From contig BCKL01000002.1 of the NCBI GenBank assembly GCA_001600635.1, positions 1,513,216-1,577,215 of the forward strand: a DNA stretch of 64,000 nucleotides, in the 5' to 3' direction. The notes below the pieces were generated by a model, which was given only the letters and a program-made list of their open reading frames with translations, did not search any database and was not told the DNA's origin. This DNA comes from Leucosporidium creatinivorum. Lineage: Eukaryota; Basidiomycota; Microbotryomycetes; Leucosporidiales; Leucosporidiaceae. Positions 1 through 11,913 of the stretch are shown here, piece by piece (the first letter of the stretch is position 1; every line of letters starts with the position of its first letter). Position numbers and translations under genes: made by a program.

Positions 1-643
1 CGACGAGGACGAGGATCCCCTCCCCGCCCCCTTCCTCCCCTTCGCCGGCCAACGCCCCTCGACCACCTCCTCCTTCCCAGCCTCCGACCGAGATTCGCAG
101 GCCATCTCGGTTCGTTCGGGCTTTGCGAGCGGCTTGAGCGATGTGGCGTTCAGGCTTGATGGAGGGTTGAGGGATAGTATGTTCACCGAAGGAGGGGGGC
201 CGAGTAGTGAGAGGGGGAGTGTCGTTGGAGCTGCTGGCGGGGGGGAGAGGATGAGCTTGGCAGGAGCAGGGGCGAGGGATAGTATTCATGATGTGAGTCA
301 CCTCGAGGGGGTGAGGGAGGAGGAGGGGGCGAGTAGGCCCACGAGTTATGCGTCGACGTTTGGTGGCGAGGAGGATGGAGAGGAGGAGGAGGAGGAAGCA
401 GTCATCGTCACCTCGGCGGTGAGGGCGCCCATCATGCGTTCGACGAGCATCAAGAGATCGGCGCCTTCCTCTCCTTCTCCACCTACCGCCACCGAACCCG
501 AGTCGTCAAACCCTTTCGGCGATGATGCTGCCATCTCCTCCGCTCCCTCCGCCCCGAACGACATGGAGGACAACTCGCGCGCTTCGATGGATTCGCTGGC
601 AATGAGTGCTGCGTTAAGTAGGAGTTTTGAGGAGGGAGCGTAG
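1..643 (+). CDS. C-terminal part of a low-complexity acidic/serine-rich protein (partial)
   Basis: The second forward frame is open from the left edge to a TAG at 641-643, giving about 213 residues; the start lies outside the window. The protein is disordered: acidic at the left edge (DEDEDP), then Gly/Ser-rich, a run of Glu around residues 125-133, then Ser/Pro-rich, and it ends in SRSFEEGA. No domain, membrane segment or catalytic motif is visible, so no function is offered. Codon use is GC-rich like the neighbours, and no intron is needed in this stretch. It could be the tail of a signalling or cytoskeletal protein; the tail alone cannot tell. Confidence 0.6.
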   Translation, partial: DEDEDPLPAPFLPFAGQRPSTTSSFPASDRDSQAISVRSGFASGLSDVAFRLDGGLRDSMFTEGGGPSSERGSVVGAAGGGERMSLAGAGARDSIHDVSHLEGVREEEGASRPTSYASTFGGEEDGEEEEEEAVIVTSAVRAPIMRSTSIKRSAPSSPSPPTATEPESSNPFGDDAAISSAPSAPNDMEDNSRASMDSLAMSAALSRSFEEGA

Positions 644-1279
644 GGAAGAGGATCGCCGAGGATGGGAAGGGAAGAGCGGGAAAGCTGCTGGTCGGCTCGG
701 GCTTGAAAGGGGAGAGGGTGTATGAAACATTTGAGCAGTATCACAAGGGTGCAGCTGGTGTTTCACCGAGGCTGTATTACGAGTGCGACGAGAGGGTTGA
801 GGGCTCCAACTCGTCGCAAGATCGTCGCCACTTGCTTCTCGGCCGGCGGGAGTCGCCTTGTCTTTCAATCTATCGCGAGGCGCAAGTGGGGGTGCGATTG
901 ACGTCTTGCCTGGCGGGAGGGTATATCCACGCCTGTAAGTACACTCTGCTGCGCTCGCCGTGAATCAGAAAGAGAAACAAAGACAAGTTCTCGGCGCCGA
1001 GCTTCTTTCACGAGCGTCGTTTGGGCTCTCGCTTCCCAACCGCAGCGACCACGCCTCGTCGGAGGAGGTTCGTACGACTCTTTCCCTCCTAAGTACTCTC
1101 TGCTGCATCTTGGACCTATCTACAGCTTTCCTTCCCCGACCCACTTGGTCCAAGAAGGTTGAGCGATCTCATCGAGTCGACCTTCGCGCTCTCTTCGCCT
1201 TCCTCCCTCTCGCCAAGCTCTCCTCCCAGCCCTCGAGCTCATCCTCGCTCGTCTCGTGGAAGCACAGGGAGACTTTTGG
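644..1279. other. Intergenic / possible 5' exons of the next gene
   Basis: No convincing gene is seen here. The stretch holds the 3' flank of the partial left-edge gene and pyrimidine-rich sequence upstream of the next gene. Short Ser-rich open frames occur around 1159-1385 and could be 5' exons of that gene, for example carrying a signal peptide, but I could not join them convincingly. Confidence 0.3.
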
Positions 1280-4102
1280 ATGCCTGTCGCACATCCTCGA
1301 CCAGCAGTATATACCCCTCCAGCTCTCTACAGGCGACAGGACCTTCCAACACCCAGCAGCAACGAGTCGAGTTCGCAAGCCCAAGGTGAGTTGGGTGTCG
1401 GTTTTCCGCCTGCTAGAATGACTGGGAAGAGCGGGTCGCGTAGTGGATAAGATTTTGGGAGCTGTAGGATGCTACTGGTGCTGTTTCAAGGACAGCGAGG
1501 CAGCTTGTAGGGAGATAGAGCCGAGGCGCACGGGCCGCTTCGGTGGGAGCTTGGGCGAGGTGCAGCGAGTTGGAGAGGACGGGAACAGATGCGAGGGATC
1601 AGTCGTCAAGATCTGACCGAGGTGTTGAATTGTTCTGTACTGAAGCAGATTCTTCCTCTCTTACTCTTACCACCACCTCCTTTACTTCGACTTCGACTTC
1701 AACCTCTGAATCTCCTACAACACCTTCCTCTTTCACTCGTAAGCTTTCTTGATCGCAGCTCTTGAGCCGACTTTTGAATTCTGACGCCCCTTCCCTTCCG
1801 ACCTTTCGTCGCCTCACCGCCGCCCTTCGCAGCTCTCGATTCATCAACATCTTCTCCTCCTTCTTCTTCTTCCTCCTCCTCCTCGTCGCTCTTGTCCTCG
1901 ACCGCTTCAACCTCGGAAACAGCCGCTCAAGATTCCAGTACACTAGTAGAAACCACCCCGGCATCCTCTTCGACAACGGAGGCTCCTTCAACCACCCCAG
2001 CTGCGTCCTCGTCCGAGGCCAGCTCCACCACACAGAGCTCCACTACGGACGAATCAACTACATCGAGCAGCACATCGGAGAGTATGAGCGCACCTACCTC
2101 CACCTCGTCCAGCCCAGCAGTAGATCCAACGACTACAACAGCAGGCCCTTCGCCGTCGTCGGCGGAAGCGAGCAGCGATCCCGCCTCCTCCCCGACGTCG
2201 ACCACTCAAGGTCCGCTCTCAAGTTCTTCTCTATCTGTATCTACATCTAGTCCAACACCGACCAACTCCCCTTCTTCACTTCCCGACGCCGATTCCTCGA
2301 CTACAGCTCCCTCGTCGTCCGACTCCCCCACCTCGTCGGCGCCCGGCTCGAGCAGTACCTCGTCGTCAGCGAGCTCTCAATCCACGAGCAGCTCTACCGA
2401 GTCGAGTACAGCGCCAACCAGCTCCAGCACGACGCTATCACCTAGCTCAAGTAGCTCGACCACCACCGTTCCCGCTTCATCATCCTCTACAACATCGGAG
2501 ATCTCGAGCCAGACCAGCACGCCAAGCCTCACCTCTAGCAGTTCAACCTTGAGCCCGTCCGAGGCCTCTACCTCGACTTCGCTGGAGCCTACATCAGCAG
2601 AGACGACGACGGCAAGTCCAACAACAACAGAGGCGCCGCCTGAGAGCACCACGACCGAACCGCCGAGCAGCTCAACGCCGACCGAGGCGGATCAGCAGAC
2701 GACCTCGGAGCTACCGACTACCCAGGTCGACAACAGGTGAGTTGTTGATTCTCTTTAGTTCCTCCGCCCACTCTCTCTCTCTCGCTTCGCTCGGGCGAAC
2801 GCAAGTCGGAGCCGTCTCCTGACGCCTTTCCCTTCGCACTTCGGCAGTGCCGCCTCCGAATCGACCGAAACCTCCACAACACTCTACACCCTCACCTCCT
2901 CCGGCCAAGTCGTCGTCGTCACCTCCATCATCACCACCGTTGTCGAACCTACAGGGTCGGCCAACGGCACCTCGGCCAACGGCTCGGGCTCGAAATCCCT
3001 CAATGGCAACTCGGGATCCTCGTCCTCCTTCTTCTCCAATACGGGAGCTGTAGCCGGAACTTTTGTCGTCGTGGGGTTGGTGGCGGCGGGCATTGCGATT
3101 GGGTTGGCCTTCTTCTTTTTGAGAAGGAAGAAGAAGAGACAGTTGGATGAGGATATCAGGGTCGCTGCTGGTGGTGCGGGGGACGGAGGAGCGGGAGTCA
3201 ACCGCTTTGCGGGAGAGATGGACGACGAGGAGAACCCCTTCGAAGGAGGAGGATCGGAAGGACACTCGAATGGCTATCACCCGCCGACCATGTCCTCCTA
3301 CGGCACCGTCCCTCTCACAGCAGCAGCAGCAGCCTACGCTACCAGCAACTCTCGCCCTTCCTTCGACCACCGTCGGTCCCTCTCTGGCGCGGGGTTCGAA
3401 CCCACCCACTCGCCTTCCCAATCGCTCGGCTCGTACGGCGCGGCAGGAGGAATCGGACCTGCCGCCTACGCTGGCTACCAGGCGTACGGACCTAGTAATG
3501 GTGCAGCGTATCCTAGAGCCGAGTTTGGAGGGCCGGGACCGAGGAGTCAGGAGGGAGCGTTGTACCCTGATTGGGCCGAGTATGTTGAGAATGAGACGCC
3601 GAGGAGAAGCTCGGGCAGCGGTGAGGGTGGGAATGGAAGTGGTAGTGCTGAGGGAATGGGTGAGTCTCGTTTCTCCTTCTCGCCTCCTCTCGGTGTCGAG
3701 ACGCATCGAGCTGAGCTGACCCTCGTCGCGCCCTCCCTCCCTCTCGCCTCACAGTCGGATCCGCCAACTCACACACCTACGCCAACCAGCCCTCCCCAAC
3801 AGGCTACACCCGCGAATCTGACTCCTCCTACTACCCTACCGCCCACCCTTCTCCGTCTGGCTCGGGATCCCAACCGCTCCCCCTTCCCGGATCGACGACG
3901 CCGGATGAGAGGCTGGATCCGAATATGGGCATGATGGGAGGGCAGGAGAATGGTAGCTCGGCGAGCTTGGGGGATGATGTCGATTACTCGAGGAGGAGGG
4001 TGCTGAGGTGAGTACTCGAGGCGCTTCGGAGCTCGGCGATGGCTGCTGACCGTCGCTTCTTCCCTCGCCCGCAGAGTCGCCAACCCCGGGAATGACGAGT
4101 GA
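1280..4102 (+). CDS. Ser/Thr-rich single-pass plasma-membrane protein (Mid2/Wsc-like sensor architecture)
   Basis: A frame-consistent model joins 1280-1385, 1649-1738, 1833-2736, 2848-3659, 3755-4007 and 4075-4102 (730 aa). All five introns have GT-AG ends. About 350 residues of Ser/Thr/Pro-rich, presumably O-glycosylated ectodomain come first. A juxtamembrane stretch follows, then one hydrophobic helix around nt 3040-3120 ended by RRKKKR, then a roughly 270-residue Gly/Ser/Tyr-rich cytoplasmic tail with an ENPF motif. The tail closes with DYSRRRVLRVANPGNDE. This layout is known from fungal wall-stress sensors and mucin-like membrane proteins; the sensor role is inferred. The 5' end is the weak point: the ATG at 1280 gives no signal peptide, so a further upstream exon is likely. 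Confidence 0.6.
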
Positions 4103-4821
4103 TCGTGCTTCCTCTCCACCATTGTACAACTCACCTGCTTTCACCATGTATCTTCCACCTCCTTCGCAGCGAATAGACTCCCTCCCTCCCCTTCCCTCGC
4201 CCCGGCTCGTCTTGGCTCATACACTCTCGCCTCGCGTTTCTTCTCTTCTCATCAGTACATAGGTTCCCCCTCGCTTCTTCAATCGGTACCCCCCATCTGT
4301 GCATAGTCTTCCTCTCTTCTCTCTCATCTGTGACCCCCCTTCTCAAAAAGAGCCGCCTTCGCCGCCGAGCTGGCGCTCTACGACCCCCGCTCCACCCACT
4401 TTACGATACGATACGCGCTTGGACAGAGGATGATGCTTAATATTGATTGCTCGCTGGAGCATGCTCTCACATTCGATTCGGGGAGCAGTCGGAGCGAGCG
4501 AGCGGTCTTCGAGCGAGGCGAGGGATAGGATGGTTGAGAGCGGAAGAACGTCGGTGCCGACTCAGAGGGCGCGAGCGAGCGAACTCAACGACGGTCGAGG
4601 CGTCGAATCCTTGTCTATAGGGTTCGCGGCGAGTGACCATGAAGGCTCGCTCCAGCAGATCGTCTCGGTGAGAAAGTGGGACGGCTAAGCTCTTCTATTG
4701 TTCGGTAGTTCTACTAAGGTGTTTGATTTTGAGCTAATTAGGAAGGGAGATCACAGAGAGGGGAGAGTAGAGTGGAAGTGTCTGAAAGGCGAAAAGGGGA
4801 GGGGGAGAGAGCCGAGCGAGA
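4103..4821. other. Intergenic between two convergent genes
   Basis: This holds the 3' flanks of the forward membrane-protein gene and the reverse ABC transporter gene. No RNA gene or coding signal is seen. From about 4690 to 4821 the sequence is the 3' flank copied, with divergence, near 14180-14316. Confidence 0.5.
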
Positions 4822-5690
4822 TCAAGCCTTGCTCTTCTTCGTCTTCTTGAAGCTGAGCTTGCTCCAGTCGAAGATCGAGTACTGTTGTGTGAGAAGCAAG
4901 CAGAGGGAGGGTCAGTACAAGGCGACGGAACGAGAGAGACGAGCTCGGCGAAGGGTCAAGGACTGACCAAGTAGGTGCAAGCGAAGACGGCGAACACGTT
5001 GAAGAGGATGTACGCGCACATGAGCCCTACGTCGCGCCAGCGGTTGCTGAAGGACATGCCGAGCGCGCCGAGGAACTGGTCGCCGTTGGCGTACTATTCG
5101 AGAGGGAATGCCGAGAAGGGTCAGCGCCGAGAACCGACAGCCGAGGTCACAGAGAACGGAGCGCCGTACAGTACAATATCCACAGTCTCCATTGTCGAGT
5201 ACTTGAGCGTATCCAGCAACCGACGAGGTGTAGGCGCTGAGGAACTCGACACACTGCTGGCCGGCGGGAGGGACGACGATTTGGAATTCGTTCATGCCGC
5301 AAGTGACGCTGGTTCCTCCCATGGCGTTGACGAGGAGTCCCTCAATGAGGTACCTGTGCGGTGAAAGGGGAGATGGGAGCGTGTTAGCGAGCAGAACGAA
5401 GCTTCGGCGATCGTTCGGCGACCCGTTGCGAGGCAAAGGACCCCCAGAGGTCGCTCTGGAGGTGTATTGACTTACGTGAAGGGAGCTGTAAAGGGTTTTC
5501 GAATGTACAGGGAGGAGTGAAAGAGTGGTAGTCAGTAGCTATCCTTCACTGTGCTCGGCTTGATCTGCCGGTCCCTCTGCTTCCGCCGAGTCGGGGCAGG
5601 AAGGAGCGAAGACATGAAACGACTGCTCACTGAGGTGGTACATCCAGCTCGACCAGAAGTGCGGGAGCTGCGAGACCGGTTGCACCACGC
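4690..5690. repeat. Left arm of an about 1 kb inverted repeat (ABC transporter 3' end)
   Basis: The reverse complement of this segment recurs at about 13306-14316. Exon and intron sequence match almost base for base over most of the coding part, while the 3' flank has diverged by many substitutions and indels. The two arms bracket about 7.6 kb holding the rest of the ABC transporter and the J-domain gene. Confidence 0.85.
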
Positions 5691-8600
5691 CGTTGAAGAT
5701 GATGACGAAACTGAAGAAGGTCGAGAAGAGCTGCGCGAGGGAGGAAAGTCAGCGCCTGTTCTGCTCTACTGGGGAGCAAAATATCTGTAGTCGCTTACGC
5801 GACTACACGGATGCTGCTACAGATGATCATGGCAGTCAAACTTACAATCGAAGCCGCCATGGCATTGGGCGAGAAAGCCGAAACGAATTGGGCGAAGGTG
5901 GCAAAGTAAAGCTCGAAGAGCATGTACATCAGGTAGGCGTATCCGGCGCGGTTGGTTTCTGTGGTACACGGGCACGAGAAGAGCAGGTCAGCCCGATGCT
6001 CCCAGCTAGCGTCCCGCTCACGATCCCGCCGATTTATCGCCGAGCTCGATTGAGCGAGGGCTGTTACTTACCCGAGGGGAATCCGACGGTCCAGTACCAG
6101 CAGAAGAAGAACAAGGTGCCCGCGACGATGTTGAAGGGCATCTCGACGAGAATGTTGGAGATCTACGAGATGAGAAGCCGAGAGGATAGGTCAGCTTCGG
6201 CGACGGACATAGTAGCTCCCAAAGCTCGACTCACCACCATGATGGGCCAGTTGTACATCCTCGAAGGCCTCTCGCGAGCGTCCCAGAGCGTGCGGATCGA
6301 GATGTACTTGGGCTGCAGTTGCTGAGAAAGGGGAGCGCAGAGAACGACGCTGCGAAGGAGAAAGCCAGGTCAGCGACGCGCGAGCGACGAGAAGCCGAAA
6401 ACAGCACTCACGCCATGAAGACGGCGAAGAGCTTGTTTTGGGTACCGGCGACATTGCCAGGCGAGTCCCAGAACGAAAAGCCGATGAAGAGTCCGGCGAC
6501 AATGTTGAGACCGATCTTGGCCATGACGTCTGCAGGGAAGAGCAGGTCAGTTCAGTAGACTCAAGGGAGGATACGAGGCGAGTTCGACGTACAAGTGGGA
6601 TCGCGCCAGTAGTTTTGGAAGATGCGGGTTGTAACAACCCAGAACTGAGTGTACGAGTGAGCGGCGTAGCCACGTCCAGAGTCGGCCGAAGCGTCGGCAG
6701 CGGATTCACGGCCGACGTATTGCTGGTGATAGTCGTCAATCTGGCTCTGCGTAGCCTTGAACTCGTCCGAAGACTTCCAAAGTCCGTGCCAGTCTTCCTC
6801 TGCAGCGAAAAGAAGGGTCAGTGAGATGTAGGGTAGAATAGAATAGACCCAGGACGCACTAGCGGTAGCTCCAGCTCCAGCGCCGATGACGTCCAGGATG
6901 TACTCGGCGGGGTTGTCCTTGGGACCGCACTGAAGCTCCGAACGAGCGCCGAAGTACTTGATGAGCGTCTCCGAGTTGTGGCCGATATCTCCAAAGTACG
7001 TTGTCTGCCCACTACCAGTCATCAAGCCCTAGTCAGCCTCTAGTCCAGGCGAGAGAAGCTGGGCTCGGCGACGGCGACTCACCCCTTCTTGAGGAGAAGA
7101 AGACGATCAAAGACCTGGAAGAGCTCAGAGCTCGGCTGATGAATGGTAGCGAGAATGGCCTGTCCGTGGTCGGCGAGCTTCCTGAGAAGCTGCATGATGG
7201 ACCAGGAGGATTGCGAGTCGAGTCCTGAGGACTGCGAGAGAGCGCCGAGGGGTCAGCTGCGGAGTCCTCATCACCAGGACTAGGAAGAGAAGCGTCCAAA
7301 GATATACAACTCACAGGCTCGTCGAGGAAGATGAGGAGAGCAGGCTTGGCGGCTAGCTCGACGGCGATGGTCAAGCGCTTGCGCTGCTCGACGTTAAGTC
7401 CCATACCGACCTCTCCGACGATGGCCTCGGCGTAGGCGTCCATCTCGAGAAGAGTAATGATCTCCTCGACGTACTCGAGCTTCTCGGCATCGGGGACGGA
7501 AGCGGGCTGGCGAAGACGAGCCGAGAAGATGAGAGCCTCGCGGACGGTGGCAGTGGCGAGATGAGTGTCTTGCTGTTGGCCTGTGGGGTGTGAAGACGAT
7601 GGTCAGCTAATGTCAACAAACTGAAGAGTGCTGGAAGACTCACAGTAACCGGTTTGACGTTGAAAGGAGACGGGAAGGGGCTTGCCGTTGACGAGCATGT
7701 CGCCCGAGACGACTCCGGTGCTGACGCGCTGGGCGAGGACGTTGAGAAGGGTAGTCTTGCCTGCGCCCGACTCTCCCATCAAGCAAGTCATCTTGCCGGG
7801 AGCGACGTATCCTGAGACATTGTCGAGAAGGCGACGAGTCTCGCCCTTGATCTGCACATCGTAGCAGACGTCGCGCCAGGTGAAGATGTCCGAGGCGGCC
7901 TCGAGAGTCTTGGCCGCGGCCTCCTTCTCGGCCTCTGCGGCTCCTCCCTCGATGCGAGCCGGCGCGACCTGTCCCTTCTCCTCGTCGCCAGCGCCGCCGG
8001 CGATGACCTTCTGGAGCTCCTTGGGGGCGGCGCCTCGCTTAAAGATCATGACTCCGCCGGTAGCCGACTCGTCGCGCTGAACCTCGGTGGTAGCGAGGTT
8101 GACTCCAAGGAAGAAGAAGAGGTAACCGAAGCTGTGGAGTGTGTGCGTCAGCAATGGGCAACGCCGAGAGCCGAGACGTGGGTGAAAGAGCACGCACATG
8201 ATGCCGAGGTTGCGCCAAGCGTTCTTCCAGGTGTATCCGAAGGTAGCCTGCAGGTAGTCGGCTCCAACGACGATGCGAGATCCCGTCTGAGCTCCCTGGA
8301 CCGAGCAGACTTGGTTGGCGATGTCGATGCCGGGGTAGGCTGGTCCACTGGGAACGAGCGAGGCGCAGGGGACGTTCAATGTGCGGACTGCAGGAGTAAG
8401 AGGAAAGTCAGCTCGTGGTGTAGGTCGGCATGGCATCGCAACTTACACTCATTTGCGATGAGCGACTCGAATCCGAACGAGACCGGCTGAGCGTAACTGA
8501 GCCAGCGGAACCAGACCTTCATAGAGGGGCGAGGAATCGAGTAACCGACGTAGATGGCGATGATCAAGACGAGGATTCCGGCCGCGAGGGTAGCGTTGGG

Positions 8601-11390
8601 CTCGTGGCGGTTGGCCGAGGCGATTGAGCGGAAGATGGCGAGCATGGCGAGGTTGCTGACGTAGGTGAAAAGGACGAAGACGAAGAACTGGCTCGCCGAG
8701 ACCTGGAAAGTAGCAAGTCGTCAGCAATCGACTCAGAGTGCAACTCGGCGAAGGCTCAGCAGCGCTCGGCGCTCGCTTCAGACTCACTTGCAAACCCGTC
8801 ATAAAGTACAGGATGAGGTCGAAGAAGAAGACGGTGATGAGCTATTGAAGTTAGTGGTCAGCACAGCGCGGCGAGAGATTCGGAGAGAGCCCCAAGACAC
8901 TCACCTTGAACGGGGCGTCGACAATGTTGAGCGCGAGGATGTCGGCCGAAGGGCGGAGCATAGCATACTGGCGATGCCTCACAACGATGGGACGCTGAGA
9001 GTACGAGTTGGTGATCTCGGCCATTCCGGTGAACGAGTTGTAGAGGATGGCGAAGAAGATGACTCCTCCGCGACTGAAGAAGCCCGAGGTGTCCTTCGGC
9101 ATCTGGAAGTAGACGGAGCCTGTGGTACGAAAGGAAGCTGGTAAGCTTACTGAGTGAAGGTTAGTCGTTCTCTGCGAGGCTCACCGATAATTAATGCCTG
9201 AAAAATGGCGGCAATAGTTGTAATTGCGAGGGTAGGGATCTCTCCCATTTGCATCTGGAACCGACGCTTCATTGCGAGGCGGACTTGCATGCTGTGTATA
9301 TGAATAGGAGAGGAAAAGAATCAGCGCCGAACTCGGGAAACGAGGTCGAGGGTGGCAGCCGAGCTCGGGAAACGAGCTCGAATGTATCAGCCAACTCGAA
9401 AAACGAGGTTGAGAGTGACTTACGGGTAGGAGATGACAAACTTGCTGTCCTTGGACAAGTGCTTGGCCTTCTCCGCCTTTGCCGACTGGCGGAAGTGCTC
9501 CAACTGGTCGGACGAGTCGGACGCGCCGGCGATGGCTTTGGCGGCCTCCTCGGCGTTCATCCTACCGAGCTCGCTGTTCCTCCAGTACAGGGCAAACTCG
9601 TCGGCGGTCTTGGGAACACGGCCCTCGTATCCCTCGCGCACGAATCGTCCCTTCGGGTCGGTCACGGCGACACAGAAGTCGGCGCTCGTCTGGCGGAGCT
9701 GGGGCCTGTAGGGTGTAGAGTCAGCGCTCGAGACTCGGAAGATGTACGCCGCAAGAGCGAAGGGCGTCGAGGGAGATCACGAAGCTCGAAGCTCAGAGCT
9801 TGACGCCCGAAAGACGCCCCGAACTCGGTGATGACCCAGCAACCGTCGAGGCTCGTCCAGAGAAAACGGGAAGGCAGCTCACTTGTAGCCCATTTCGTAG
9901 AAGTAGTTGACGGCCTGGTTCATCGGTCCGTAGTAGACCATGCGACCGTCGTAGATGACACAAATCTTGTCGAAGAGGGTGAAGATGTTCTCGCCGCACT
10001 GGTAGATGGAGAGGATGGTCGAGAGCGAGGCGACGTCGGTTCCGATCCTAGTGAAGTGAAGGTGAGCGCTATTGGTTAACGTAGCTCGGTATTGAAAACG
10101 AACCTGAGCGCGCGAGCGTATTCGAGGGCGGTTGAGGCGTCGAGTCCACGAGTAGAGTTGTCGTGACAAGCGAGCTTGGCTCCAGCAGACATCATCTCGG
10201 CGATAGATACTCGCTTGCGTTCTCTGCAGGGGGGTACAGCAGGTCAGTGAGGTGAAAGAGGAGTGGCAAGAGCAACGCCGAGCTCACCCTCCAGAGACAC
10301 CGCGAACGATGTCGTTGCCGACCTTGGTGTTGAGGGTGTGGCGCAGACCGAAGAGAGTAACGAGGACGTCGCGAGTCTCGGCGATGGCCTCCTCGCGCGT
10401 GCCGACACGAGCGCCGGCAGCGGGAGTACGAGTGGCAGCGGCGAAGGTCAAAGTCTCGCCGACGGTCAAGTGAGGGAGATGGTGGTCGTCCTGTAGGGCG
10501 TGAGAAAGGTCAGTGATGAGACTCTGAGCAAGATAGAAGAGCGCAACTCACCTCGGGAAGGTAGGCAATGTCACCGGTGTGGTGCTTCGCCATCTCTTCG
10601 GGCGTCGCTCCATCGTAAGACCTCGTACCCTCGACGCCCTTGAAGGCCTCGGTGTTGTTGGAGAGAACTTTGAGCAAGGTACTGCAACCGCTTCCGGGAC
10701 TGAGAAGGGCGAAAGGTAGATCTTCATCAGCTTGCCGATCGCCGAGCTTTTTCGTCATGCCCCTTTGAGCCGACTCACCGACCGAGGACGAGCAGCATCT
10801 CCTTGGGCTTGACGGTACCTTCAAAGTCGACGAGAATATTCTTGCGAGTAGGATGACGAGCCGCCTTGATGGCAGCGGGGATGCGAGTAATCCCAGTCGC
10901 CATGTCACCCACCGTGGCTCCGAAAGCGAGCCCCGAGCCATCACCAGTGACCTGCAGGAGCGGCCGGGAAACGTTGGTCAGCTCAGATATAACTTTCCGA
11001 AGCTACAGAAACTCACCTTGAGGTCCTTGAAGGCCACGCCAAGTTCACGGCGGAGCACTCCCTCTCGCTCGCCCTTCCGTAAGACGTGCCGAAGGTGCTT
11101 CTCGTAGTCGAAATCCTCGGCCGTGGGATCCTGTAATGTATTGGTTAGCTGCTGTACAGTGCACTGAGACTGCTGGGACTCACCTGGGTGTAGGTAGAGA
11201 ATGCCGAGGCGCGAGATTGCGTTCGCGAAAGGCGCCTCGACAGCTCATCGTGCCCCTCGTTGTCGAAGTGCTTCAAGCTGACGTGCTCGGTCTCGATGGG
11301 CTTCGAGGTGTTGGGGTTTGAGGTTAACTCGGCAGCGGGCGCGCGAGTCTCCTCGCTCGAGGCGGAGCTGCTGGTGGCAGGTCCAGCCAT
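4822..11390 (-). CDS. PDR-type ABC transporter (full-size, drug/lipid efflux)
   Basis: A full-length pleiotropic-drug-resistance (ABCG) pump of roughly 1,450 residues in about twenty exons, read from ATG 11388-11390 to the stop at 4822-4824. The order is NBD1-TMD1-NBD2-TMD2. NBD1 shows Walker A GRPGSGCST (split by an intron near 10690), signature VSGGERKR near 10290 and the PDR motif [11 protein letters not shown] near 10170. NBD2 shows Walker [13 protein letters not shown] near 7760, the degenerate signature LNVEQRKRL near 7400 and IHQPSSELF near 7120. The Cys-rich extracellular loop before the last helix and the Lys-rich end KKTKKSKA are typical. The N-terminus is Ser-rich and probably phosphorylated. 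Family role: ATP-driven export of hydrophobic compounds at the plasma membrane. Parts of it are copied at 13.3-14.3 kb and 50.6-54.9 kb. Confidence 0.93.
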
Positions 11391-11913
11391 CTTGGTGTGT
11401 TGTGAGCTTGCGAAGGGTCGAAGGTGAACCTCTTCTTTGAGCAGGCGGCTGAGTGGGTGCTGAAAGCGTGCGAGCTGAGAGCTGTGCAAATGTGGTGGGA
11501 AGCAAACACAGCAAAGGCCGAACTTCAGCTTCAAGGGCTTCGGATTTCCCCCTGCCCCCCTTGGCTCTCTCTCGGGGAGGCTTCGCCGACAGGCACGCCG
11601 TTCATGTCAGAGAAATCGCTCGGCATGCTGACGTTAGACCAGCCGCGAGTGTTCCGAACGCGACTGGTATCGGGGAGCGCGTTCCGATACGCGTGAAAAC
11701 CAGCTTCGCAAGTGCTCGGCGCCGATTTCTCGGAGGTCAGCAGCCAAGTCCCTCCGCTGGGCTTCCCTCTCTGCAGCAAGGTCGCCAGTGCTGAAGGAGT
11801 CAAGGTCGGACCATTCACAGCATGAGAGTCTGTCGTCGGAGAAGCGACGAACGATGCGATGAATGGGCAGCGCCGAGCTGCAGGAGCTGTGACAACCTCC
11901 TCTATTGTACCCC
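11391..11913. other. Upstream region of the ABC transporter gene
   Basis: About 520 bp lie between the ABC transporter start and the stop of the J-domain gene, which is on the same strand, so the stretch holds that gene's 3' flank and the ABC promoter. Short frames here look like chance. No PDR-element consensus was confidently recognised. Confidence 0.4.

Noticed and set aside
1599-2652. Long reverse frames rich in Val/Glu/Leu opposite the Ser/Thr-rich gene
   Set aside because: A reverse reading of TCG/AGC/ACC serine-threonine codons gives such frames automatically; no start, splice or domain support.
4912-5436. A separate 174-codon protein with an ABC-like middle
   Set aside because: It is an exon of the ABC transporter read through its flanking introns; the proper splice sites are present.
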